64,000 nt of DNA from Agrostemma githago (Eukaryota; Streptophyta; Magnoliopsida; Caryophyllales; Caryophyllaceae): positions 60,775,938 through 60,839,937 of the forward strand of contig OY288257.1 in NCBI GenBank assembly GCA_958450325.1. Direction: 5' to 3'. A program made the translations under genes and the position numbers. Below, piece after piece: positions 43,536 to 53,629 of the stretch. Position 1 is the first letter of the stretch. Every line of letters starts with the position of its first letter. The notes beneath the pieces were generated by a model. It did not search any database. It was given only the letters and a program-made list of their open reading frames with translations, and was not told the DNA's origin.

Positions 43536-45574
43536 TTGAATAATACTAAGAGCATCAGCAATAGGACGTTCGTAGAGCAAGTCCTTAACTACAAACGTTC
43601 GTTTGTAGGGAGTCTCTATTCTCAGGTATGAGATTAGACCGTCCACTTATATAAAAAGAAATCTTACCTTTATCATTGGTAAATCCTCTTGTTATTTATA
43701 TAAAGTGACCTGAAGAGTTTATGGATCCTAAGTACCTAAGAGGGGGAAGGGGGTGAATTAGGTACCTTTTAAAATTTTGATTCAAACTTAATTAATTAAC
43801 GTGAGTTAGACTACGTGGACAACTAAAAGCTTAGAATAAGTGAGAACTCGTAAATGTAACAGTCAGCCTGACCGTAACAATTTTGCCTTGGCGAGGGATT
43901 TAGCCACAGAGCAAAAGTTACAGTATGGTAGACTGTGGTCTGACTGCCTCTATTTCTCTTAACCAAAGGTGATGTTACAGAGAAATGTTACAGTATATCG
44001 ACTGTTACAATTACTTTGAAAAATACAACTAAAACTAATATTTATCCACGAACAAATGAGAGCGGAGCAAAACGACATGTGTTCTATTTTGTATGCAACG
44101 GAAGTAAATAGAAAAACATGAACACATTTGCGTTTTTGAATTGGTTCGGCCAACACTCTAAAGGCCTACGTCCAATGCTTTTCTTATTAATAATTGTTAA
44201 GTAATCTACTCCGAAAACTTAAACTCTTACAATAAGAACCAATAACCTACTCCGGTTACGACTCTCGAGTTAGGAGGACTACTCCGTCTCCTAACTCTCC
44301 AATGACCTACTCCGGTCACGACTCTAAACAACTTACAAAGAAGTTACAATATTACAATCTAACTAAGTTAGACAAGAGCACTTATGACAAGAAGTAGCAG
44401 TTCATTCGACTGTGACTTTTGAAGACTTCAAAATATTTGCAAAGAGTTTTCTTAGCTTTTGAAACTTTAAAATCACAATTTACAAAGAGAGATTTTGGCT
44501 GAAAAGTCTTGAGTATTGTGTGTGGTAAGCATCTCCTTAAATAGTGGAGCAAAGGGAAGATTGAACCTTCTTAAGAAGTCAACATTTTTTGAAATACACA
44601 AAAAGGTTGTAACTTTTATCAATGAAGCATAAGGAAGGCAATCTTGAAGGGGAGGAGCAAGGAAAGCAACTAAAACCTTTACCAAATGTGTAGGAGTGAA
44701 AGGGTTCTCGGTTGAGACAAGCACAAACAAGCCAAACACACTTTTTGAGGTTAACTCTTTGGGAGAGAGAGAAGCTTATCTTTTGTTGTTTGGTAAAAAG
44801 TATTCCAACCATATTGGGGATAATTTGGGAAAGTGTTTTGATGACACAAAATCAGTTGCTTGTATATCACAACAAACTCCAAAGTCACTTTTGAAAAGAT
44901 TTGAAAGAGTAAAACTTTATGGCTTGAAATCTTTTCTTTTAGATGAAGCATGTCGAATAGAAGTAACAGTCAACCAGACTGTTACAAACAGTTTGGTTGG
45001 CTAGTTACTTGAACTAACTACAAGATGTCAAAAGTTCTTATCTTTACATTGTGACACTCTATTTCATTCTCGATTCTTTGGGTGACTTGTCTTGATCTTC
45101 ATACAATCGTTCTCAACATTCATCGACTAATTCTTGATTAATCATAACCTGAAAAGTTAAACTAAGAAAACACAAATTAAATAGGCTAGTCATCATCAAC
45201 AACCCAACAAATTCCCCCTTTGATGATGACAAGCCCAATAAAAAATAAGTGTTTAGAAGTTCCCCCTCAACAAGTTAGTCGATCACAATCATCACAAATT
45301 TTAGATATCACATAGAAAAGATAGATTAAGCAAAAAAAGATTAGCAATACTTAAACCGATTAACTAATATATTTACTTAGACACAATTAGCAAGGAAGGA
45401 TCAAAAGACGACTAACTACGCATGCTTTACCCTTTTCCCCCTCTTGGCATCATCAAAGAATCACGAATGCAAACCCCGGTCACAGTCATATCATAACAAA
45501 ATAAGCATGAGATCATTAAGAGTAAAGTTAAGATAGGTTCAAGGGGTAACAGTCACATGGACTGTTACAAATAG

Positions 45575-46107
45575 CAGGGCCGTCTAATGATTTTCGGAGG
45601 CCCGGTTCCAAATCTTAAAGTGAGGCCCTATACTAACCATAAAAAGGTAGTATATCAATTTCTTTGTTCAATAATAGTTGAAAGTTGGTCCGTAATTTTC
45701 TTAGGACACAAAACTATTGTACGCGTGAGACTTAATTTTGAAATTATTTATATTTATTCACCGTGATCAATTTTGTGGGAGAGGGAGGTAATAGAGATGG
45801 AATACAATATGGATTTGTGGGAAAGGGAGGTAATAGAGATGAAGTACTATATCGTAATGAAAAGAAAGCATAAAGGAATAAAAGAATTAATTTTAAAAAA
45901 AAATTGCGCCTAAGGGGAATCGAACCGCTACACTGCTGATCAGTTCAGGACTCTTGGAAAAACAGGCAAGCCACTGAACTACAATTACTTACTATAGCAT
46001 AAAAGCAATATATATAAATATATTAACACTGCAGTTCTATTTTGGGCCCCCAAAGTCGATGGGCCCCGGTTCTTGGAACACTCTCAACGGGCTAATCGAC
46101 GGGCCTG
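45575..46107. mobile_element. Non-autonomous hAT element (hAT-2), 533 bp
   Basis: The left end is CAGGGCCGTCTAATGATT. The right end, reverse-complemented, is CAGGCCCGTCGATTAG. A perfect 8-bp target duplication, ACAAATAG, flanks it (45567-45574 and 46108-46115). It is AT-rich inside with no transposase. An inward-pointing tRNA-like module lies about 125 bp inside the right end. Confidence 0.93.
45916..45981 (-). other. tRNA-like module inside hAT-2 (A and B box)
   Basis: On the minus strand TAGTTCAGTGG (A box, 45981-45971) is followed by GGTTCGATTCC (B box, 45926-45916) and a T-rich run. The spacing is longer than in a normal tRNA and the acceptor stem is not convincing. Confidence 0.55.
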
Positions 46108-46214
46108 ACAAATAGTATCACAGTTACAGACCAAGGAGTTCCAAGAAGAGCAGGATAAAAAAGATTAAAATAGGTCTTTAAAGTTTAATAGAAGGATTAA
46201 AAGAGGGATAAGGT

Positions 46215-46430
46215 TCAAAGATCATCATCATCAATATCATCATCATCACCCGCCTTCACTTGAAGGGAGGTGAGCACATTCACATCCACTTGAATTTCTG
46301 CCAACGCATCCCTAATCGGACGAAGTTCCTGTTCCATCCAGACTTTAAACTGCTTTTCCATCCATTCCTTTAAATTCGTGGTCGTGGTGTTACTATCTTG
46401 TACTATAACGATCTGCTGACATCGAAACAT
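46215..46430 (-). CDS. Short acidic coiled-coil ORF (71 aa), possibly retroelement-derived
   Basis: The ATG frame encodes NLKEWMEKQFKVWMEQELRP, a heptad-like segment, and ends in an Asp run (DDDDIDDDDL). It is unrecognised. It could be the C-terminal end of an env-like or gag-related ORF from one of the surrounding LTR elements. Low confidence as a gene. Confidence 0.25.
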   Translation of the reverse strand: MFRCQQIVIVQDSNTTTTNLKEWMEKQFKVWMEQELRPIRDALAEIQVDVNVLTSLQVKAGDDDDIDDDDL

Positions 46431-46440
46431 AAGTTATAAC

Positions 46441-47495
46441 ACGACGAATTCACGTATAAACCTTGGACCACTTACTATATATATTATTCCGGACCCTCAT
46501 ACATCATTGTACCTATTATCCTCCTTTACCGGATTTAATATCATGACTCTCTTTTCACCTTATTGATGTTATTACTCTTATTTATACTGTTAGGCTCGTT
46601 AACAACCATTATTGCGATATTCTAACAAGTGATTTAAACGACACCGTATTCTCAGGACATTCCTAGCTTCATTATATCTCACAACTCGGTTTTATTATTA
46701 AGACACGTACTCTCAATCTATATTATGATAACATGCTGACACAGTTGTATCGTTAACAAGTTCGAATTCACATGCCTACATACGTGCGAGAAAAACATTT
46801 AGGAAAGTAATATGACTATTACGGCAAAATGGTAACACAATTGGGCACTATTAAATGACCATGTTAATAATCTCAGACTCTTAGACAGATGACATATGAC
46901 ATTCCTTCCTCAGGACTCCAACAATTGATCAAGTAGTTCATCAGGTCTTAGGGCTGCATAACATTTGATTTAGACATTAGCATGTGACTTAAAACAAGAA
47001 CCACTCCACCGACATCATAAAACATTCATTTATCTGAGCATATGTATTCAATGACAGGTCACTTAAGGACGAAAGTTCATCACGGTTGAACGAAGACAAT
47101 TATGACCAATATTTGGCTGGTTTAACAATGACAAACATGTCGAAATTCTTTACATATATTACGACCAAAGCTCGAAACCGACGTCTTCTTCACTTAGATG
47201 CAGATATTATACTCTGTCTGTAGTTTAAAGACTCAATGTTTCTTAACTCCTCCATGAAACGATCCCACCTGACTTTAAACACGTTTTCATAACATTGCAG
47301 TCATGGTGAAAAATCATATTTAAATCGTTATAATTAGAGATAGTGTAGAACCAACGAGCTCATATTCTCAAGATAGTAATATAGGACTTTCAAGTTCGAA
47401 TCATTTTCAGATTATAAACGAGACATTGGTTTTCAAACTCATTTTCATGAACCGACATAATTTCTACATTGTAATATAATTTCATTACGGGTATT
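46441..47495 (-). mobile_element. Putative Tekay-like chromovirus LTR
   Basis: On the minus strand the sequence starting at about 47495 reads TGTAATACCCGTAATG, the same LTR start type as the remnant at 38428. About 1 kb of AT-rich non-coding sequence follows. The far end is not defined, and no PBS was found next to it. It abuts the satellite array that starts at 47496. Confidence 0.35.
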
Positions 47496-49650
47496 ACATA
47501 TATACCTTCTGTTACACCGAGAAATTTCTACATTGTATAGAGTAGTTATTGTGCGAATTTGAAGACTTTTCATTTCGAGACCAATTCGGTCCGAACAAAC
47601 GTCGATAATAACCTTCAAATTTGCCCGTTTCAAGTCATTTTTCGGAAAATATGAGATATTTTGCTGGCCATCTAAATAGGACCCGTATAACATAAATTGA
47701 CCGACGTTGTTAAAAAATCATGAATAGTTAAGTTTCTAGTATATTTATCGAAAATTTCGCTCAAATTCGACGTTACTCGAATGATAGTTAAATGTCTTTT
47801 GATTGTGTTTATTTATTATCATATGCATCTTCTGTTACACCGAGAAATTTATACATTGTATGGAGTAGTTACTGTGCGAATTTGAAGACATTTATTTTCG
47901 GGACCAATTCGGTCCGAAAAACGTGGATAATAAATTTCAAATTTCCCTGTTTCAGGTCATTTTTCGAAAAATGTGAGATATTTTGCTGGCCATATAGATA
48001 GGACCCGTATAATATAAAATGACCGATGATTATTGAAAAAACTCTTATATAATTCAGTTTCTAGAATATATTTATCGAATATTTCGCTCAAATCCGACGT
48101 TACTCGAATGATAGTTAAACGTCTTTTACATGTGTTTATTTTTATCCATATGTACCTTTTGTTACACCGAGAAATTTCTACATTGTATAGAGTAGTTACT
48201 GTGCAAATTTGAAAACAATTAATTTCGTGACCAAATCGGTCCGAAAAACGTGGATAATAACCTTTAAATTTGCCCGTTTCAGGTCATTTTTCGAAAAATG
48301 TAAGATATTTTGTTGGACATCTAAATAGGACCCGTATAACATAAATTGACTGACGGTTGTTGAAAAAACTCTTAAATAGTTGAGTTTCTAGTATATCTAT
48401 TGAAAATTTCGCTCAATTTCTACGTTACTCGAATGATAGTTAAATGTCTTTTCAATGTGTTTATTTAATTTATTACCATACGTATCTTCTGTTACACCGA
48501 GATATTTCTACATTATATGGAGTAGTTATTGTGGTAATTTGAAGACATTTAATTTCGGGACCAAATCGGTCCGAAAAACGTGGATAATAACATTCAAATT
48601 CGCCCGTTTCAGGTCATTTTTTCAAAAAATGTGAGATATTTTGTTGGTCATCTAAATGGGAACCGCATAACATAAAATGACCGACGGTTGTTTAAAAAAC
48701 TCTTAAATATTTGAGTTTCTAGTATATAATTATCGAAGATTTCGCTAAAATCCGACGTTACTCGAATGATAGTTAAATGTTTTGTGGATAATAACATTCA
48801 AATTCGCCCGTTTCAGGTCATTTTTTCAAAAAATGTGAGATATTTTGTTGGTCATCTAAATGGGAACCGCATAACATAAAATGACCGACGGTTGTTTAAA
48901 AAACTCTTAAATATTTGAGTTTCTAGTATATAATTATCGAAGATTTCGCTAAAATCCGACGTTACTCGAATGATAGTTAAATGTTTTTAAATGTGTTAAT
49001 TTCTAACCGTATGAACCTTCTGTTACACAGAGATATTTCTACATTGTACGGAGTAGTTACGGTTTAAATTTGAAGACATTTAATTTTGGGATCAAATCGG
49101 TATGAAAAACGTGGATAAATAACCTTCAAATTCGTCCGTTTCGGGTCATTTTTCGAAAAACGTGGGATATTTTGTTGGCCATCTAAATAGGAGCCGTATA
49201 ACATAAATTGACCGACGGTTTTTGAAAAAACTCTTAAATAGTTAAGTTTCTAGTATATTTATCGAAAATTTCGCTCAAATTCGACGTTACTCGATTGATA
49301 GTTAAATGTCTTTTAAATGTGTTTATTTATAACCATATGTACCTTATGTTACACTGAGACATTTCTACATTGTATGAAGTAGTTACTGTTTGAATTTAAT
49401 GACATTTAATTTCGGGACAAAATCGGTCCGAAAATCGTGGATAATAACCTTCAAATTCGCCCGTTTCAGATCATTTTTTCGAAAAATGTGAGATATTTTG
49501 CTGGCCATCTATATAAGACCCGTATAACATAAAATGACCGACGGTTGTTGAAAAAACTCTTAAATAGTTCATTTTTGCTGGCCATCTAAATGTGTTTATT
49601 TATAACCATATGTACCTTCTGTACTGTTACACCGAGACACTGATCAAATC
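47496..49650 (+). repeat. Tandem array of a ~328-bp satellite, forward orientation
   Basis: The landmark CTTCTGTTACACCGAG (or a close variant) recurs near 47505, 47828, 48157, 48485, 49016, 49344 and 49614. Spacing is 323-329 bp, except one step of 531 bp caused by an internal 204-bp duplication. Other unit landmarks are ACATTGTATGGAGTAGTTAC, CCGTTTCAGGTCATTTTT, GTGAGATATTTTGCTGGCCA, GACCGACGGTTGTTG and CTCGAATGATAGTTAAATG. The unit length is near that of two nucleosomes, as in many plant satellites. Short ORFs inside are incidental. Confidence 0.9.
48580..48987 (+). repeat. Perfect 204-bp segmental duplication inside the satellite array
   Basis: 48580-48783 and 48784-48987 are identical by eye, starting GTGGATAATAACATTC. 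Neighbouring units differ at many sites, so this is a recent slip or unequal exchange. Confidence 0.9.
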
Positions 49651-50077
49651 CATCCAGTTTTATTATAAAACTCAGCAACGATACACCGATATTTCATAAA
49701 TTTTTGCAAATTAGTAAAACCCGTTTCTTAAGCATAATTTGGCGGTAGAATAAAATTAATGTTTAGGTTGTACGACTATTGCTAAAGGCTAAAGTTATAC
49801 GGCTTGCTTTGGACCGGTAGCAGACTAGATAACATATGGTCCATAATGCAATTAGTGAGCACACGTTAGAAAATTCGTTTTTTTATTCTATCATAATGCA
49901 TGTATCGTGGTCTCGGAACAACTACTTAGAACAACTTTATTCCTCTATAAAATCATTTTTAATTTTATGTCAAGTATAAAATCTTTTAATGATAACGAAA
50001 AAAATAAATCTTAAATGATCAGACCCATTAATTTTTTATTTTTTTTTGTGATGCAATAATGTTGTTTGGTTGTGTAG
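49651..50077. other. Spacer between satellite array and HMA fragment
   Basis: AT-rich. I searched it for a first HMA exon upstream of 50078 and saw none. Confidence 0.5.
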
Positions 50078-50337
50078 GGATAAATTGTATTGCAATAGAC
50101 ATGAAGCAGGTAAGCAAACTAACTGTGATTGGAACGGTGGATCCTATGAACCTAGTAATTAAACTACGCAAACATTGGCCAACGACTGACATAATATACG
50201 TCGGACGTGATCAAGAGCAAGAGCAAGAGCAGAAGGAAGAATCGAAAAGGGAAATGGGAAAGAAAGATCGACCCAAAAAAGAAGAGGCGGATAATAAAGA
50301 GGGGTCGAAGGAGGAAGATAGAGGAAATGTTGATTGA
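50078..50337 (+). pseudogene. Heavy-metal-associated (HMA) domain gene fragment, first exon missing
   Basis: After an intron-like acceptor (TGTGTAG at 50071-50077) the frame reads GINCIAIDMKQVSKLTVIG, then TVDPMNLVIKLRKHW and IIYVGRDQEQ. This is the second half of a plant ATX1/HIPP-like HMA domain. It continues into a charged tail rich in Lys and Glu and stops at GNVD, without the CaaX box of isoprenylated members. The N-terminal exon, which would carry the first beta-strand and any metal-binding CxxC, is not found upstream. An ATG at 50059 is in frame but lies in the presumed intron. It is a probable captured or decayed gene piece. Confidence 0.65.
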
Positions 50338-50513
50338 TATAGTGTTATCGTGATTTTACTAGTATAATCATCTTCTATGTCGAAGGTTTCACAACAAAAC
50401 AACGTGAGAGTGTTTCGTAGAAGTTCTTGTGTACCAAAAGCTATTGTTTAACCTAATTTCCTTCAAGTTTTAACAGGGAAAAAGAAAATACAAGTCTAGT
50501 CGAGTACTGCTCT

Positions 50514-50698
50514 TAGGGGTGTTCAAAAAGTGATCCGTATCGGGGGAACATACTGGTTCGGTCCACACTTAAAAATAATAATCGAATTTAGTGTATTTTC
50601 TAGCCCGGTCCGAATTTCTTTGTTAGCCGGTCCGGTTGGAGTGTTTGGATTTTTTAGGTTGTCGATCCGGTCCGGGTTTGAATCGATGAACACCCCTG
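50514..50698. mobile_element. hAT-type MITE, 185 bp
   Basis: Inverted ends TAGGGGTGTTCA and TGAACACCCCTG, with an 8-bp target duplication bearing one mismatch (ACTGCTCT 50506-50513, ATTGCTCT 50699-50706). The interior is rich in CCGGTCCG-type palindromic pieces. Non-coding. Confidence 0.75.
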
Positions 50699-51238
50699 AT
50701 TGCTCTACTCTTAGAAAATTAAAGAGGGTGGACGAATAGTTCCCCTCGAAAATCTTCTGGTTTATGATATTAACAAGTATCCGGAACTAGTCCGATGTAC
50801 GGTAGAACACACGACAATTGATGTGTCATGTGGTCGAGGACCTCTATTAAGAGAAGAACTAAACTAGTAAACTCAAACTTGCTGGACCTATAATTGACTC
50901 GACCATGATTGACTTATCCCAAAACGACCTAAAAAATAATTCGATATAAAAATATAAAGTATTACGAGTACGAAAACTAAATTAAAAAGGCCAAAAAAAT
51001 ACAAGAGCCATCAATTACTACTGTGAAGATAGAATTTGCGAAGACTAGAAGGCCCAGGAGTAGAAGGGATGATCAAATGGGTGATGGGCCTAACCTTATA
51101 GGGCCACAGACCAAACGTGTTGGGTAACAATACTACTTTTCTGATTTCCATTATCGAGTTAATAATGAAATTTTCAAAGTATAAAGTCGTATTTTTTTTT
51201 AAAAAAATCACCCCATCATCAAAATTTGCATCAAGAAT

Positions 51239-51347
51239 TTCCACAATTCTATATCGGGCCGAATCTAATAAAGATACGTCATCATCACCGACACAGATTC
51301 TAATTCTACCAGGATTACAACTTTTATTGACACAACATTAGTCTTGA
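51239..51347 (-). pseudogene. Fragment of the unrecognised membrane-protein family (C-terminal exon piece)
   Basis: It closely matches 63301-63405 in the same orientation, including ATTCTATATCGGGCCG, AATAAAGATACG and ACAACTTTTATTGAC. It corresponds to the CVLDDG...LLNTARYRIVE coding segment on the minus strand. Confidence 0.65.
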
Positions 51348-51805
51348 TGCTGTGACTACCCGTCTTTTTCTTCCATTTGGAAGAAGTGTCATTTATGCAC
51401 ATGATTCCATTAATTGGGGTTTCGGTGTGGGCTTTGGGTTGGAATTGACACTAGAAAATATTCTGGGTGGTAATAAACATAATAAACGTAAAACGAGTCG
51501 ATATCTTAAAAAAAATAAAATGAAAATAACATGCTTTGATGCACATTTGGCCAATATAAAACGAGTAATTGGTTATCATATATGGAGTATGTTTTTAAAT
51601 CTTAAAATAGTTTTTTTACTTATGAAAATCACGGATAAATTTCAAAATAATTGTCACAATTTTCTTTTAAAAATTAATTATGACAAATAGTTGTGACAAA
51701 TTGTGACAATAATTTGTTCTTTTTGAAATAAAATTGTTTATTACGGAGTACGAAATAAATTCTATATTTTGGTGCAAATATGATATGTTAAAAACTTATT
51801 TAAAA
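51330..51805 (+). pseudogene. Fragment of the membrane-protein family and its 3' flank, direct repeat of 53020-53490
   Basis: It begins TTAGTCTTGATGCTGTGACTACC and continues through TTGGAATTGACACTAGAAAATATTCTGGG-type coding sequence into AT-rich flank (AACATGCTTTGATGCACATTTGG and on). The same order recurs at 53020-53490 with moderate divergence, so a segment of about 450 bp was duplicated. Confidence 0.65.
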
Positions 51806-52299
51806 ATAGATAAAAAAACTTTTTGTCCCACTTTTCTTTTTAGTTTTTTTAGGTCATCAATGTGGTTCACAATTATTCTCTCATTTCTCTCTCTTCCTCA
51901 TTTTTTGAACCACTTATCTCTCCTTCCTTATTTTCCATCCCAAAAACTTTTGAAATAATAATAGAAACTCGGGGGAATATATTAATTATCCAACCCCTCC
52001 CTAACATTGTTTTCTCCGGAAAAAAAAAACTAGGTCATATACGTATAAGTAGATATACTAAGTGTTATGTAAGAAAAAGTTTGATGTATTTAACTACAAA
52101 AATAGTGATGAAAGCAAAGACAAACGGTAAGCTGTGAAATGCAGGTTTCTACCCCTGCACACTCCAAAACACCAAATTAACGAAAGAAGATATGAGAGCT
52201 ACTCCCATACAACTCGTATATAAAATGCTGCATCACTCCAAATAAAACCAACCACCTAAAAAAACCCACCTCAAACTTGAAAATGAATCTTCATTTAAA
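51806..52299. other. AT-rich spacer with possible promoter of the next relic
   Basis: No gene was seen. TATATAAAAT near 52220 lies upstream of the relic at 52300 and could be its old TATA box. Confidence 0.4.
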
Positions 52300-52870
52300 A
52301 AGCCAGGCTTGTTGGTACCTCAGTCAGCATAAGGGCGACAAATGTATTTGAAATAACGTGTCCTACATGTTATATAATCTGGTCTGTGTTGGGGGCTGTT
52401 TTTCACTCCATTTTTTGTGTTTTTATCCATGTCTTGAAAAAGTCTCCAAAATTTTATCGCACTATGGGGAATGATCCGCAAGGTGTTTTATTCATCGTCA
52501 GTCTTGTTGCCGTTAGTTTCTCTGTCTTCTTTTCTCATCTAGAAAAAGTGACATTTTATCTCATGCTACCATTATTTGGAGTTATGATGTGGGGCCTAGG
52601 ATTGGAGTTAGGTCTTGAGAATGTTTTGGGGAATGTCTATAATATAGGGTTGTGTTTAGTAAATGCGGTGGCTTTGTCCATGTGGGACAAGGCTCATCCC
52701 ATAAGTAAGAAGGTTGGCATTTTTCTCGTTGCATATATGAGACCTATTCTGGGTACCATAGTTTATCAATGGGGGTGAACAAAAGTTGTAATCTTGGGAT
52801 TATCAGATTCTGTGTCCTTGATGATGGATCTTTATTAAATACCGCCCGCTATAGAATTGTTGAAGCATCC
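52300..52870 (+). pseudogene. Unrecognised multi-pass membrane protein, longest copy, 3' frameshift
   Basis: The frame runs from about 52325 (SVSIRATNVFEITC) through hydrophobic segments HSIFCVFIHVL, GVLFIVSLVAVSFSVFF and VTFYLMLPLFGVMMWGLG. A conserved-looking block follows (GLELGLENVLG, NVYNIGLCLVNAVALSMWDK), then GIFLVAYMRPILGTIVYQW. Two extra G residues near 52775 break the frame, and homologous sequence continues (FCVLDDGSLLNTARYRIVE) to about 52868. I do not recognise the family. It has about four predicted membrane spans and a short soluble tail. The recurrence of degraded copies at 51.2, 51.3, 52.9 and 63.2 kb shows it is a small family, not random ORFs. Confidence 0.6.
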
Positions 52871-52904
52871 GAAAAGCCTTCGACATCAAACAAATTCCTA
52901 AATA

Positions 52905-53165
52905 TTATATAATTTGGTCTGTGTTGGTGGCTGTTTTTCACTTCCCTTTTTGTGTTTTTATCCATGTCTTTAAAGAGTCTCCGAAATTTTATGGTAATGG
53001 TCCACAGTGCATTTTGTTTATCATTAGTCTTGGTGTCGTGAGTACCCGTCTTTTTCTTTCACTTGGAAATAGTGTCATTTTTTCACATGATTCCATTAAT
53101 TGAAATTTTGATGTGGGCTTTGGGGTTAGAATTGGCACTTGAGAATATTCTGGGTGGTAATAAAC
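52905..53165 (+). pseudogene. Fragment of the membrane-protein family
   Basis: It repeats the start of the 52300 copy (TTGGTCTGTGTTGGTGGCTG, then a PKFYGNGPQCILFIISLG-like reading). A different reading frame and a stop near 53100 follow. It ends with a GLELALENILGG-like segment and the flank shared with 51480-51805. Confidence 0.6.
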
Positions 53166-53629
53166 GTAAAATGAGTCGATATTTAAAAAAAAAAAATGAA
53201 AATAACATGTTTTGATGCACATTTGGCCAATATAAAACGAGTAATTGGTTATCATATATGGAGTATGTTTTTAAATCTTAAAATAGTTTTTTTACCTATG
53301 AAAATCACGGATACATTTCAAAATAATTGTCACAATTTTGTTTTAAAATTTAATTGTGACAAATAGTTGTAACAAATTGTGGCAATAATTTTGTTCTTTT
53401 TGAAATAAAATTGTTTATTACGGAGACGAAATAAGTTCTATATTTTGGTGCAAATATGATAGGCTAAAAACTTATTTAAAACTAGATAAAAGTTTCTATT
53501 AATTGTATTTGGCAAATACATTTGGGTTTAAATTTTTTTCCTAAATAAAAGAATTTGTATGCTTTATTTGTATATATAATATTTTTAAATAATGATTAGT
53601 TGGTTTAAATAATAATAGTTGTTTTAATA
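53166..53629. other. AT-rich spacer between gene fragments and inverted array
   Basis: The first part (to about 53490) is the flank duplicated from 51480-51805. The rest is AT-rich with no signature. Confidence 0.5.

Larger units (their letters stand above)
43720..46440 (-). mobile_element. SIRE-like Copia remnant: 3' LTR and 3' internal region
   Basis: On the minus strand a purine tract (CATCATCAAAGGGGGAATT) precedes TGTTGGGTTGTTGATGATG. This gives an LTR edge at 45209, in the style of SIRE/Maximus Copia elements. The LTR extends left to roughly 43720, where CCTAAGAGGGGGAAGGGGGT (on +) resembles the repeat's inner boundary. The exact left end is uncertain. The internal part (45210-46440) is interrupted by a hAT element. 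No pol was found. Four hyphenated palindromes of the GTAACAGTC/GACTGTTAC kind lie in this unit. Confidence 0.5.

Noticed and set aside
44473..45004. Short ORFs on both strands in the SIRE-like LTR
   Set aside because: They lie inside LTR-like sequence, overlap one another and show no conserved motif.
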